NCBI RefSeq assembly: GCF_000341265.1
Contig: NZ_ANAE01000101.1
Location: 1-33,224, forward strand
DNA length: 33,224 nt
Direction: 5' to 3'
Origin: Nocardiopsis prasina DSM 43845
GTDB taxonomy: Bacteria > Actinomycetota > Actinomycetes > Streptosporangiales > Streptosporangiaceae
Shown: positions 6,734-14,943 of the stretch, piece after piece
Numbering within the stretch: position 1 is the first letter of the stretch
Layout of the letters: the number at the start of each line of letters is the position of its first letter
Notes under the pieces: model-generated
Told to the model about the DNA's origin: nothing
The model's database searches: none
Seen by the model: only the letters and a program-made list of their open reading frames with translations
Position numbers and translations under genes: made by a program

Positions 6734-7911
6734 GTCCCGCACAGCGACGTGCCGCGATCCTGACGGCGGCGTTGGTCTCGTTGGGAGTGGTCCTGTACCT
6801 GACCATCGACTGGTGGGCCCTGGTGTTGGCGCCGCCTCTGCTGCTCATCGGGGTGCTCGCCCTCATGGTCAACAGCACCAAGGCGGCGACTCCCGGGGAG
6901 ACGGTTCGCCCACCCGACCCGTTCGTGGAGAGCGGACCGAAGAACACCCGGATCAAGGCGGCCCTGGCACCCAGCCAGGACAGGGAGTACCCGTTCGTCC
7001 TCTCCGCCATGGTCTGGTGGAAGTGGGTGGGGGAGCCGGACCACCGGTTGCGCAACCCCGAGGGCCTGGCAAGACAGCTCGTTGTGGAACAGGCCCGACG
7101 GGTGAGCGAGGGGTACCAACCCGAGCAGCACGACATGGCGCTCCACCAGGTCGCGGCGACACTGGGAGTGGCGTCCCACGGGTTCGGCGGAGCCGTGGAG
7201 GTGTGGGCGGAGGACGTCACGCTCGCACTCTCCGAGGAGGACGAGACCCGGCTGGCCCGCATCGCCAAGGCTCGGAAGGAGAGCGTCCTCTGGGAGGTGG
7301 AGCGCTCGGTGGAGTCCGCGAAACGCAGGTACTACGCGGATGACGTGCTGGCGACCCCCGGCAGCGCGATCGTGTGGGACCTGGTGCGAGGGGACGCCGA
7401 CGTCGACCGGACCCATGGACTGATCGAGGTGCTCACCCGGGTCGCGGAGGCCTCGAAGGGTGTTGACTCCGCTGATCTCCTGGATCGGCTGAGGGCGGCC
7501 TCCCCGGAGTCGTTCTCCTTCCTCAACGGGACCGGACTCGCGGGCCGGTTACCGGACGGTTCCGTGTGGGAGTGGCCGGAGGGCCGGGACTGGGCGGACG
7601 AGGTGACGGTCGCCCGGACCTCCGGCGGCGGGGCGTCCACGAGCGCCGAGGGTGTTCTCGACGGAGCGGTCGGAAGGCTCATGGACGAGATCGAGGGCAT
7701 GGAGAACGAGGACCTGCGAGTCCAGCTCGTGGACAGGCTGATCAAGGATTTCGAGTTGGCTTCCCTGACCGGGATCGCGGAGATGATCCGTCGCCGCCAT
7801 CCTCTTGAGCCCGAGCGTGAAGCAGACGGTGACGAGTCGCCCCTGATCGGCCTCACGTATCTCGCCCCGGAAGCCGTTCCCTCTCCCAACGGCAACGGCG
7901 TGCCCCTCTGA
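6730..7911 (+). CDS. Two-TM membrane protein of the TIR operon (paralogue A)
   Basis: A 393-residue protein with two N-terminal TM helices (about 9-26 and 29-48), a short linker and a large soluble part that is probably cytoplasmic. Conserved blocks shared with the gene at 9648-10697 are YPFVLSAMVWWKW...LRNPEGLA, GGAVEVWAEDVTLAL and a following EDETRLARIAKARKESVLWEVE. A later YYADDVLATPGSAIVWDLV block and acidic helices at ~310-355 have no clear counterpart. I have a memory of similar 'LRKDxxLW' membrane proteins in actinomycetes but no function for them. The ATG overlaps the stop of the 703-residue gene (ATGA), placing it as the third gene of the TIR operon. It may tether the complex to the membrane or monitor the envelope; this is inference. 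Confidence 0.75.
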   Translation: MSPAQRRAAILTAALVSLGVVLYLTIDWWALVLAPPLLLIGVLALMVNSTKAATPGETVRPPDPFVESGPKNTRIKAALAPSQDREYPFVLSAMVWWKWVGEPDHRLRNPEGLARQLVVEQARRVSEGYQPEQHDMALHQVAATLGVASHGFGGAVEVWAEDVTLALSEEDETRLARIAKARKESVLWEVERSVESAKRRYYADDVLATPGSAIVWDLVRGDADVDRTHGLIEVLTRVAEASKGVDSADLLDRLRAASPESFSFLNGTGLAGRLPDGSVWEWPEGRDWADEVTVARTSGGGASTSAEGVLDGAVGRLMDEIEGMENEDLRVQLVDRLIKDFELASLTGIAEMIRRRHPLEPEREADGDESPLIGLTYLAPEAVPSPNGNGVPL

Positions 7912-7946
7912 CCAGCGACCCCCGCACCGGAGTGTGAACAGGGGTC

Positions 7947-7981
7947 GGGGCCGTGCCCGAGACCACCTCGGGCACGGCCCC
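7947..7981. terminator. Bidirectional hairpin terminator, TIR operon / XRE gene
   Basis: A perfect 15-bp stem, GGGGCCGTGCCCGAG (7947-7961) with CTCGGGCACGGCCCC (7967-7981), loop ACCAC. It lies between the convergent TIR operon (ends 7911) and XRE gene (ends 8015), so it can serve both. Confidence 0.8.
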
Positions 7982-8014
7982 GCTCAGCGTTCCTGGAACC
8001 GCCCCCCGCACCGC

Positions 8015-9331
8015 TCAGACGGTGCTCAGAGCGGTGACCAGCGTAGGGGAGAGCTCACGCACCGACCGGTGGCCGTGGTGACGCGCCAGGGTCTGGTGCA
8101 GGCGGCGCAGGTCCAGACGCACGGTGGCCGAGTCGACCCCCGACACCTCGGTCAGGAGTTCGGTGGCGACCGCGCAGGAGTTCTCCACCTCCCCCGCCAG
8201 GGCGTGGGCGAGCGCCCGGCGAACCCCGAACCTGGTCCGGGCCCGGATCGCGCTCCCCGGGAGCGACGCGCACTCCCGGTCCAGGATCGCGGCGGCCTCC
8301 TCCACACGGCCCAGATCGACGAGGCACCACCCCCGGGTCACCCCCACCGGATCACTGACGTTCCGCGACCCGAGGATTTCCGGCCCTCCCGCTTCGGAGT
8401 CGCCACGGGTGGCCCGGTCGGCCGCCAGGTGCTCCCGGGCCCGCTCCAGGGCTCTCTCGCAGGACACCAGATCGCCGACCAGGGCGTGGCCCTGTGCCTC
8501 GCGCTTGGCGGCGAGCCCGAGGACCCGGGGAGAGCTCGCCCGGCCCCGTTGCGCGCGCTGGGCCAGAGCGACGGTCTGCGGCCCGTCGTGCGCGTACATG
8601 GTCATCAGGGCCCGCCGCACCAGCGCGTACTCGCCCATCTCGGCGTCGTCACCGGCACCGGCCAGTGACACGGCGGTGTCGGTCCACCACAGGGCCCGCT
8701 GCTCCGATCCGCTCTCCTGAGCCATCCACCCCGCGTACTCGGCGAACCGGGCGGCCAGCCGCAGTGCGGCGCTCCGCTGTGCCGGGGAAGCGGACCTGGC
8801 CAGTTGGCGGAGCGCGTTGGTCTGGACGGCGGCGATCGGGAACACCATCGACGGGGCGACGTGCTGCCCCATGTTCCTCAGCTCGCCCAACTGGACGCGG
8901 AAACTGGCGAGCGCGGGTTCGGCGTCGCCGCCTCCGTCCCGGCCCGGGCGGTCCGGTGCGGCGCCGTTCCCGAGCCCGGCCCCCAGCACGCCCAGCGCGC
9001 TGAGGGAGAGGGCGGTGCGGCGGTCCATTCCGGCGAAACCCGTCTCTCCGTTCGGGGTCATACTCATGAGCCATACCTCCTGGTCGACGCTGGGAGGCTC
9101 CGCCTGGTCGGCCTGGCCGGCCCGTTCCGCGGTGGTGCCCGGGGCGAGTGCGGCCAGCCGCCCGTCGGCTCCCAGAGCCGCGTCGCAGGCCCGCACCAGG
9201 TCCTGGGAGGGGTTCTTCGCCCCGGTCTCCACCTTGCTCAGGTGACTCTTGCTGAAGTGCACCCTCCGGGTCAGCTCATCGAGGGTCATCCCGGCTTCCT
9301 GCCGACGTCGGCGGAGCTCGGCACCGAACAT
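8015..9331 (-). CDS. XRE-family regulator with long helical C-terminal domain
   Basis: A 438-residue protein. Residues 4-58 are a canonical XRE helix-turn-helix (FGAELRRRRQEAGMTLDELT, then HFSKSHLSKVETGAKNPS). The rest is mostly helical with TPR-like Ala/Leu spacing, typical of large actinomycete regulators that sense a ligand or peptide. A Met-Asp-Arg-Arg-Thr-Ala segment followed by a short Leu/Gly-rich run just after residue 100 resembles a twin-arginine motif but is internal, so export is unlikely. The ATG at 9329-9331 was preferred over one 16 codons upstream because AAAGGTGA lies just before it and the HTH begins immediately. The gene lies between the two membrane-protein paralogues and may regulate them. 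Confidence 0.85.
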   Translation of the reverse strand: MFGAELRRRRQEAGMTLDELTRRVHFSKSHLSKVETGAKNPSQDLVRACDAALGADGRLAALAPGTTAERAGQADQAEPPSVDQEVWLMSMTPNGETGFAGMDRRTALSLSALGVLGAGLGNGAAPDRPGRDGGGDAEPALASFRVQLGELRNMGQHVAPSMVFPIAAVQTNALRQLARSASPAQRSAALRLAARFAEYAGWMAQESGSEQRALWWTDTAVSLAGAGDDAEMGEYALVRRALMTMYAHDGPQTVALAQRAQRGRASSPRVLGLAAKREAQGHALVGDLVSCERALERAREHLAADRATRGDSEAGGPEILGSRNVSDPVGVTRGWCLVDLGRVEEAAAILDRECASLPGSAIRARTRFGVRRALAHALAGEVENSCAVATELLTEVSGVDSATVRLDLRRLHQTLARHHGHRSVRELSPTLVTALSTV

Positions 9332-9647
9332 TCTTGTCACCTTTCGGGGGGTGGAGCGGGGGTGTTCCGGTGCCGTCACCAGAGGCGGAGGGAAACGCGT
9401 CGGGGGCGGGTGCTCGGGGGCACCGGTCGGGCACTGGGGTCATATCCGGCCCGTCGAGCGGGGAAACGGGGACCGGGTCCAGGGCGCCCCTGCGGGGACA
9501 GGGGGCCCGGAGGGGGAGAAAGCGGGCCCTGAGCGGGATCCGAGTGGGGTCTGACTCGGCGTTGGTGGCGCGTTCACGCCGGTCTTCGGGCACACTGGCC
9601 TGAGGAACCTTCCTTCCGAACCCCTGCCCCGCACGAGGAGACACCCC
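9332..9647. other. Divergent intergenic region, XRE gene / membrane protein B
   Basis: This 316-bp region is extremely G-rich on the plus strand and was searched for genes without result. An inverted repeat CCGAGT-8-ACTCGG (9540-9559) lies about 90 bp before the membrane-protein start and could be a regulator site. A minus-strand TATGAC hexamer near 9440 might be an XRE-gene -10 element, without a recognisable -35. Confidence 0.4.
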
Positions 9648-10697
9648 GTGGCCACCTTCGCCCGTATCCGCCTGGCGGCGGTCATCGTGGTGTTGATCGT
9701 CCCGGCGGTGCTGTTTCCGCTGGCCGGAGGATGGACGCTGCTCTGGTTGCCCGGCGCGATGGCGCTGCTGGGCCTGGCCCTGGCGCGTCCGCAGCTGCTC
9801 GCGGCCGCGCTGGAGTCGGTGACGGGCGGTGGCGGGGCCGACGAGGGCGAGCAGCGGGAGGAGACCGACGTGCGAGGTTCTCGGGACGAACTCCGGGACC
9901 GCTCGGATCAGGGGGACGAGCCCGCGCCCGTCGAGGCACCCCGCGGCCAGAGCGGGACCCGCGGTGTCCGCACGCGTCGGATCGAGCTTCCGAGCGCTCT
10001 GGACGACTACACCTTCGGCTTCTCCGCGCTGGTTCACTGGCGGTGGGCCCACCGGGTCGACCTGAGTCTGCGCAACCCGGCGGGCCCGGCGGTCCGCTCG
10101 GTCGTGCTGCGCGCCCGTGAGATCCTGCGCGACGCGCGCCCCGGGGAGCGGGCGCTGGCCGAGAGTGAACTCGAGTCGGTGTTCGCGGTGGAGGAGCCGG
10201 TCGCCGGGGGCACCATCCAGGTGTGGGCGGAGAACGTCCGCCTGGAACTGGACGACGAGGACGAGGAACGCCTGGGCCGCATGGCGCACCTGCGCAAGGA
10301 CCGTGCGCTGTGGGTCGCGGAGCAGGAGGCCGCGCGGGTCCGCGAGTCGCTGTCCGACGATCCCGGGCTCGAACTCGACCTGGAACCGGAACCTCGTTTC
10401 CCCCTTCCGGCGCACGACCTGTCCGACCTGTTGGAGGAGCCCGAGCCCGCCGTTCCCACCGCTGGCAGCGGGGTGGACGAGGAGGGCTACGAGAGCTACT
10501 GGTGGCCCGCCGAGCAGGACGCGGAGGAGGGCGGCATGGAGCAGGACGTCCAGGTCGCCATCCTGCGCGGGCTCATCGACTCCGTCGAGGGGGAGAGCGA
10601 ACGCGCGGCGTTCGTCCGCGAGCAGGTGGAGATCCTGGAGCGGAGCGGCTTCCCCGACGTCGCCGAACGCATCCAGTCCGTCTACCCCGAGCGGTAG
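9648..10697 (+). CDS. Two-TM membrane protein (paralogue B)
   Basis: A 349-residue protein with two N-terminal TM helices (about 8-26 and 29-47), a disordered acidic linker (~58-110) and a soluble domain. It shares three blocks with the TIR-operon membrane protein: YTFGFSALVHWRW...LRNPAGPA, GGTIQVWAENVRLEL and DEDEERLGRMAHLRKDRALW. An EQDVQVAILRGLIDSVEG helix near the C-terminus parallels the acidic C-terminal helices of paralogue A. Start: GTG at 9648 with GAGGAG 7 bases upstream. It stands alone rather than in an operon and faces the divergent XRE gene. The last codon is 10 bp from the end of the convergent SMR gene. Function unknown. Confidence 0.75.
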   Translation: MATFARIRLAAVIVVLIVPAVLFPLAGGWTLLWLPGAMALLGLALARPQLLAAALESVTGGGGADEGEQREETDVRGSRDELRDRSDQGDEPAPVEAPRGQSGTRGVRTRRIELPSALDDYTFGFSALVHWRWAHRVDLSLRNPAGPAVRSVVLRAREILRDARPGERALAESELESVFAVEEPVAGGTIQVWAENVRLELDDEDEERLGRMAHLRKDRALWVAEQEAARVRESLSDDPGLELDLEPEPRFPLPAHDLSDLLEEPEPAVPTAGSGVDEEGYESYWWPAEQDAEEGGMEQDVQVAILRGLIDSVEGESERAAFVREQVEILERSGFPDVAERIQSVYPER

Positions 10698-10707
10698 GCT
10701 TCGCTCC

Positions 10708-11031
10708 TCAACCGCCGAGCTGGAGCGCCAGGACCCCGGCCACGGTCAGCGCGACCCCGGCGACCTGGACGCGCGTGATCCGGTCGCGCAGCGCGAACAC
10801 CCCGATGAGGGTGACGGCCACGATGCCCACGGCCGCCCACACGGCGTAGGCCACACCCAGCCCCAGCCCCTCCTCCAGGGCCAGGGCGAACAGGTAGTAG
10901 GCGCCGACGATGGTCACCACGGTGACCGCGGTGGGGACGGGGCGGGTGAACCCGTCCGAGTACCGGCTGGCGATCGCACCCGCGACCTCCAGGGTGATCG
11001 TTCCGGCAAGGAAGAGATAGGCGAGGGACAC
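10708..11031 (-). CDS. SMR-family multidrug/cation efflux protein (first of a divergent pair)
   Basis: A 107-residue protein with the four TM helices of the small multidrug resistance family. The essential membrane-embedded glutamate is in TM1 (Glu15 in TLEVAGAIASRYSDGFTR), and the TM3 signature is GVAYAVWAAVGIV. SMR proteins exchange protons for quaternary ammonium compounds, guanidinium or polyamines as dimers in the inner membrane. The GTG at 11029-11031 has AGGAGG 6 bases upstream and gives the usual family length; an upstream start would add nine residues unlike the family. It is divergent from a second SMR gene and shares its control region. Confidence 0.9.
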   Translation of the reverse strand: MSLAYLFLAGTITLEVAGAIASRYSDGFTRPVPTAVTVVTIVGAYYLFALALEEGLGLGVAYAVWAAVGIVAVTLIGVFALRDRITRVQVAGVALTVAGVLALQLGG

Positions 11032-11061
11032 GCGTCCTCCTGAAGGTCTCTGACACACAAG

Positions 11062-11083
11062 TACTTGAACGATGGTTCAAGTA
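11062..11083. promoter_or_regulatory. TetR-type operator 1
   Basis: A perfect inverted repeat with 9-bp arms, TACTTGAAC-GATG-GTTCAAGTA. It overlaps the predicted -35 box (TTGAAC, 11065-11070) of the promoter for the rightward SMR gene and lies in the leader of the leftward one. It matches operator 2 in its GAAC-GATR-GTTC core. The likely binder is the TetR protein encoded downstream. Confidence 0.7.
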
Positions 11084-11093
11084 GATCTACGAT
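11065..11093 (+). promoter_or_regulatory. Candidate promoter of SMR gene 2
   Basis: TTGAAC (11065-11070), a 17-base spacer and TACGAT (11088-11093). Each hexamer matches four of six consensus bases. Transcription would begin near 11100, leaving a leader of about 70 bases. Confidence 0.4.
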
Positions 11094-11096
11094 CAG

Positions 11097-11125
11097 AGTA
11101 CACACCTATCTGAACGATAGTTCAA
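11097..11125 (-). promoter_or_regulatory. Candidate promoter of SMR gene 1
   Basis: On the minus strand TTGAAC (11125-11120), a 17-base spacer and TGTACT (11102-11097). It is interleaved with the plus-strand promoter, so the two RNA polymerases would face each other and both would be covered by the two operators. Confidence 0.4.
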
Positions 11126-11127
11126 GT
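11108..11127. promoter_or_regulatory. TetR-type operator 2
   Basis: The GAAC-GATA-GTTC core (TGAAC/GTTCA arms) repeats the layout of operator 1, with a weaker left arm. Centre-to-centre distance to operator 1 is 45 bp. The outer flanks of the two sites form a perfect 13-bp inverted repeat: CAAGTACTTGAAC at 11058-11070 and GTTCAAGTACTTG at 11120-11132. It covers the -35 box of the leftward promoter. Confidence 0.6.
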
Positions 11128-11169
11128 ACTTGGTCGCGCAGGAGCGGCCGACGACCGAGGGGAACGAAC

Positions 11170-11535
11170 ATGGCCTGGCTCTACCTTGCGGCGGCGCTCG
11201 CGTCCGAGATGATCGGTGCCACCGCCACCGGGCTCTCCGAGGGCTTCACCCGCCCGATCGCGGTCCTGGTGGCGGTTCCGGCCGTCCTCGTCGCCTACTT
11301 CCTGCTCGCCCTCGCCCTCAGGCGCGGCATGGCCGTGGGCGTCGCCTACGGGGTGTGGACCGCCTCCGGAGTGGCGATCGTCGCCCTCCTCGGGGTGGTC
11401 CTGCTCGGCGACGAGCTCACTCCGGTACAGGTCGGTGGCCTGGCCCTGGTGATGGCCGGCGCACTCGCCATGGAACTGGGCCGGGCCCGCGCGAACGAGG
11501 AGCCCGAGGCCCCAAGGGAGCGCGTCCGGGCCTGA
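11170..11535 (+). CDS. SMR-family multidrug/cation efflux protein (second of a divergent pair)
   Basis: A 121-residue SMR protein with four TM helices, the TM1 glutamate at Glu13 (ASEMIGATATGLSEGFTR) and the TM3 block GVAYGVWTASGVAIV. It has a charged C-terminal tail of about 17 residues that the first SMR protein lacks. The ATG at 11170 follows AGGGGAAC at good spacing. The two proteins differ in tail and loop charge, as expected for subunits of a heterodimeric SMR pump, but homodimers are equally possible. The tetR gene begins 40 bp downstream and probably belongs to the same transcript, giving negative feedback. Confidence 0.9.
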   Translation: MAWLYLAAALASEMIGATATGLSEGFTRPIAVLVAVPAVLVAYFLLALALRRGMAVGVAYGVWTASGVAIVALLGVVLLGDELTPVQVGGLALVMAGALAMELGRARANEEPEAPRERVRA

Positions 11536-11575
11536 ACCCGCTGGTATCGTCGCCGCCAGAACGACGGGAGAGATC

Positions 11576-12148
11576 GTGAGCGGCACGACGGAGCGGGTCG
11601 ACGGACGTCGGGCCCGGGGCGAACGCAGGCGTGAGGAGATCATCGCCGCCACGCTCCGGGTCGTGGAACGCGACGGCGTCGCCGGGGTCACCCACCGGGC
11701 GGTCGCCCGGGAGGCGGACGTACCGGCCAGCTCCGCCGTCTACTACTTCAAGACCATGGACGACCTTTTGGTCGCCGCGCTGACAGCCGCCTCGGACGCC
11801 TACATCGATCAGCTCGCCATTCTGCGGGAACCCGGTCGGGGCGCCGAGGAGGCCGTGGCGGGGCTGGCCCGTGTGATCGCCGGGGCCGGTGGCGAGGGCC
11901 GCGCACGCGCCCTGGCCGAACGGGAACTCAACCTGCTGGCCGCCCGCCGTCCGGCCCTGCGCCCAGTGGCGCGGAGATGGCGTGAGGCGGTGTCGGAGTT
12001 GGCCAGGGGGCAGGGCGTCGACGAGTTGACCGTCCGCCGCTTCGCCGCCACCGCCGACGGCCTGTGCGCCAGGATCCTGCTCGGGGACGAGGACCTCGAC
12101 GAGGCCCGGGTCGCGCAGACCCTCCGCCACGCGCTGCGCGAGGACTGA
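11576..12148 (+). CDS. TetR-family repressor of the SMR pair
   Basis: A 190-residue TetR protein. The DNA-binding domain (about 15-63) contains RRREEIIAATLRVVERDG, the turn GVTHRAVAREADVPASSAVYYF and the KTMDDLLVAAL transition into the ligand domain. The remaining ~125 residues are a helical ligand/dimer domain. The GTG at 11576 has GGGAG 5 bases upstream. Its position after SMR gene 2 and the two TetR-like palindromes between the SMR genes make it the likely local repressor, released by a cationic drug or metabolite. It meets the minus-strand ROK gene head-on 44 bp downstream, with no obvious terminator between. Confidence 0.88.
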   Translation: MSGTTERVDGRRARGERRREEIIAATLRVVERDGVAGVTHRAVAREADVPASSAVYYFKTMDDLLVAALTAASDAYIDQLAILREPGRGAEEAVAGLARVIAGAGGEGRARALAERELNLLAARRPALRPVARRWREAVSELARGQGVDELTVRRFAATADGLCARILLGDEDLDEARVAQTLRHALRED

Positions 12149-12192
12149 TCCCAGGGACGCCGGCAAGCCCGTACCCACGCCCCCGCGCGGAC

Positions 12193-13401
12193 TCACACGC
12201 TGGTGAACTCGGGTGCGTACGCCGAGTGCAGCACCAGCGCGGCCGCTCCGATGGCGCCGACGTCCTCGCCGATGCGCGACGTCTCCACCCGCACCCGCCG
12301 CATGGAACGGGCGATCGAGCGCCCGGACACGGCTTCGAGCAGTGCGGCGCCGTACAGGTCCCCGACGTGCGACATGCCCCAGCCGCCGAGCACCACCAGT
12401 GGCACGTCGACCAGGTTGAGCAGGGTGGTCGCGGCCTGGCCGAGGCGGCGTCCGGCGGCGGACACCACCTCCAGGGCCACGGCGTCGCCCGCGTGCGCCT
12501 CACGGCACACCCTGCGGTACGCCGCGACCGTGCGGGCCTGCCCGCGCTCGAAGTCCGCCGGGCCCTCCCCGCGCAGCCTGGCCGCGTCCGAGGCGACCGC
12601 GTGCGGTGCGACGTAGGTCTCCAGGCAGCCCCGGTTGCCGCAGGGGCACGCCGGTCCGCTCGGGTCCACCGTCACGTGGCCGATCTCGGCGGCATTCAGG
12701 GTGGCCCCACGGTAGACGCGTCCGTCCAGGACGAGCCCTCCGCCCACTCCGGTCCCCACGTAGACGAAGGCCATGTCCGAGGAGCGTTCCTCGCCGCCCG
12801 ACCACCGTTCGCCGATGGTGGCGGCGGTGGCGTCGTTGTCGATGACCACCTTCAGCCCGGTGCCCTCGGCCAGGGCCTCCCGCAGCGGTACCGATCTCCA
12901 GCCGGGCAGGTGGGGCGGGGTCACCGCGCCGCCCTCGGTGTCCAGCGGACCCGGTGTGGCCACCCCGAGTCCCAGGATGCGGTCCGAGACGCTCGACTCC
13001 GCGACGATGGCGCGCACCGAGCGGCTGAGGGCGTCGATCACCCGCTGCGGACCCTGGGACGCGGGGGTGCGTCGACGGCTCCGCGCCACGACCCGCCCGG
13101 CCAGGTCCGTGACGACCAGCGTGGTGGACGCGGGGTCGATGTGCATGCCGACCGCGTAGTAGGCGCCCGCGTTGAGCCGGAGCACCGTCGCCGGTTTGCC
13201 GCCGCGCGAGTTGGCCCGCCCGTCCTCCAGAACCAGACCGTCCTCCAGGAGTCTGCGCACGATGTTGGACACGGTCTGGGCGGTCAGGCCGGTCTGCTCG
13301 GCCAGTTCCACCCGGCTGATCCCGTCGGAGCGGCGCACGGCGTCGAGCACCCTGCTCTGGTTGAGCCCGCCCAGCCACAGCAGGTTGGTGCTTGTGCGCA
13401 T
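12193..13401 (-). CDS. ROK-family transcriptional regulator (NagC/XylR type)
   Basis: A 402-residue protein. Residues ~12-75 are a MarR-like winged helix (NQSRVLDAVRRSDGISRVEL, then GLTAQTVSNIVRRLLEDGLV). Residues ~80-400 form a ROK sugar-kinase-like fold with GLGVATPGPLD, VIDNDATAATIGERW, FVYVGTGVGGGLVLDGRVYRG and the zinc motif C-P-C-G-N-R-G-C-L-E (252-261). ROK regulators sense free or phosphorylated sugars and release DNA. It is divergent from the sugar-binding protein gene, so control of that importer, and perhaps of the mannosidase, is likely. The start has GGAGGGAA upstream. The effector is unknown; mannose or a manno-oligosaccharide is a guess from context. Confidence 0.9.
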   Translation of the reverse strand: MRTSTNLLWLGGLNQSRVLDAVRRSDGISRVELAEQTGLTAQTVSNIVRRLLEDGLVLEDGRANSRGGKPATVLRLNAGAYYAVGMHIDPASTTLVVTDLAGRVVARSRRRTPASQGPQRVIDALSRSVRAIVAESSVSDRILGLGVATPGPLDTEGGAVTPPHLPGWRSVPLREALAEGTGLKVVIDNDATAATIGERWSGGEERSSDMAFVYVGTGVGGGLVLDGRVYRGATLNAAEIGHVTVDPSGPACPCGNRGCLETYVAPHAVASDAARLRGEGPADFERGQARTVAAYRRVCREAHAGDAVALEVVSAAGRRLGQAATTLLNLVDVPLVVLGGWGMSHVGDLYGAALLEAVSGRSIARSMRRVRVETSRIGEDVGAIGAAALVLHSAYAPEFTSV

Positions 13402-13575
13402 ACGCCGATTCCCTCCGCCCGATCAGGCCGCCGACTGACCACATGAGGGTAACCGCCCCGGAAGAGCCCACTTCACCCATTGTCTTTATCCAAGGTTTTT
13501 AGTAAGCAAGTGATGTGAGTCACGTGTCGGGGGCCTTCGGGTGCCCCGGCACCCACTTCTGCGCGAGGGGCCACG
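13402..13575. promoter_or_regulatory. Divergent control region, ROK regulator / sugar importer
   Basis: 174 bp, with a striking AT-rich core at about 13479-13515. It contains CTTTATCC, a run of five T and TTAGTAAGC. The outer CTT...AAG ends suggest a loose dyad compatible with a ROK operator, but no perfect palindrome is present. TTGTCT (13480-13485) is a possible -35 for the importer with no convincing -10. Confidence 0.35.
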
Positions 13576-14940
13576 ATGAGGAGAATCCGACGGAACACCA
13601 TCCGTGCGGCGGTCGCCGTCCCGCTCCTGGCGCTGGTCGCCTCGGGCTGCTCGACCGCCGCGGACCGGGACGAGGACACGGTCCGCGTCGTCTACCAGAA
13701 GTTCGGCACCTTCATCGCGATGGACTCGCTGATGCGCCAGGTCAAGGAGGAGTTCGAGGACGCCAACCCCGGTGTCACCGTCGAACTCCACGCCATCGAG
13801 GCGCAGGCCGAGGACTACCAGACGCAGGTCAACCTCATGAACGGTTCGCCCAGCGAAGCGCCGGACCTGATCTACCAGGACACGTTCACCATCAACCAGG
13901 ACGCCGACGCCGGGTACCTGATGCCGCTCGACGACCACTTCGACGCCTGGGACGAACGCGACCAGTACAGCGACCAGGAGGCGGTCGCGGTCACCTCGCT
14001 GGACGGTCAGCGCTACGGAGTGATGCTCGGCACCGACGTGCGCGGCCTCTGGTACAACACCGAACTGCTGGAGCAGGCCGGGATCGACACCCCGTGGGCG
14101 CCCACCACCTGGGAGGACGTCCTCGACACGGCCCGCACCATCCGCGCCGAACTCGGTGACGACGTGGTCCCGCTCAACGTCTACTCCGGCACCCCCGCCG
14201 GTGAGATGGCCTCCCTCCAGGGCTTCCAGATGCTGCTCAGCGGCACTGAGGGCGCCCTCTTCGACGACGAGTCGGAACAGTGGGTCACCGGAAGCACCGG
14301 GTTCACCGACTCCCTGGACTTCCTCCGCACCCTCTACGACGAGGACCTCACCCTCGACCCCCAGGACGCCCTCGACGCCAACGTCGGCACGGTCAACAAC
14401 GAGGAGCGCATCCCCTCCGGAGGGATGGCGATCAGCCTGGAGGGTTCCTGGGCCACCCAGTCCTGGATCGAGGAGGCCAACCAGCCCTGGCCCGAGTGGG
14501 AGGAGGTCATGGACTTCGCCCCGATGCCCACCCAGAACGGCCAGGGCGCCGGAGCCACCAGCATGTCCGGTGGCTGGGCCCTCTCCATGGGCGCCAACGC
14601 CACCGATCCCGACCTCGCCTGGGAGGTCATGACGTACGCGCTCAACCAGGAGAACGGGGTCAAGTTCGCCGTCGAGGGCGGCCAGATCCCGGTCCGCGCG
14701 GACGTCGCCGAGGACCCGGCCTTCCTGGAGGACTCGCCCAAGGCCGAGGAGTTCGCCGCCCTGGTCGACATCACCGGCTTCCGCCCCGCCTACAGCGAGT
14801 ACCCGAGGATCTCGTTGGCGGTCCAGGAGGCCATGGAGAGCGTGATGCTCGAACAGGCCACCCCGGAGGAGGCCGCCCAGGTCTACGCCGAAGAGGTGGA
14901 GGGCGTCGTCGGGCCCGACAACGTCACGACGGGTTCCTGA
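13576..14940 (+). CDS. Sugar ABC transporter substrate-binding lipoprotein
   Basis: A 454-residue family-1 extracellular solute-binding protein. A basic N-terminus (MRRIRRNTIR), hydrophobic core and lipobox-like LVASGC indicate a lipoprotein anchored at the outer face of the membrane. Family features include the domain-1 block LMRQVKEEFEDANPGVTVEL, the hinge YGVMLGTDVRGLWYNTELLEQAG and the late GGWALSMGANATDPDLAWEV. It delivers an oligosaccharide to the two downstream permeases. The ATG has GAGGGG upstream. It is first in a three-gene operon: the first permease starts 3 bp after its stop. Given the GH38 alpha-mannosidase beyond, the substrate may be a mannose-containing oligosaccharide, but nothing in the protein itself proves this. 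Confidence 0.9.
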   Translation: MRRIRRNTIRAAVAVPLLALVASGCSTAADRDEDTVRVVYQKFGTFIAMDSLMRQVKEEFEDANPGVTVELHAIEAQAEDYQTQVNLMNGSPSEAPDLIYQDTFTINQDADAGYLMPLDDHFDAWDERDQYSDQEAVAVTSLDGQRYGVMLGTDVRGLWYNTELLEQAGIDTPWAPTTWEDVLDTARTIRAELGDDVVPLNVYSGTPAGEMASLQGFQMLLSGTEGALFDDESEQWVTGSTGFTDSLDFLRTLYDEDLTLDPQDALDANVGTVNNEERIPSGGMAISLEGSWATQSWIEEANQPWPEWEEVMDFAPMPTQNGQGAGATSMSGGWALSMGANATDPDLAWEVMTYALNQENGVKFAVEGGQIPVRADVAEDPAFLEDSPKAEEFAALVDITGFRPAYSEYPRISLAVQEAMESVMLEQATPEEAAQVYAEEVEGVVGPDNVTTGS

Positions 14941-14943
14941 CCG

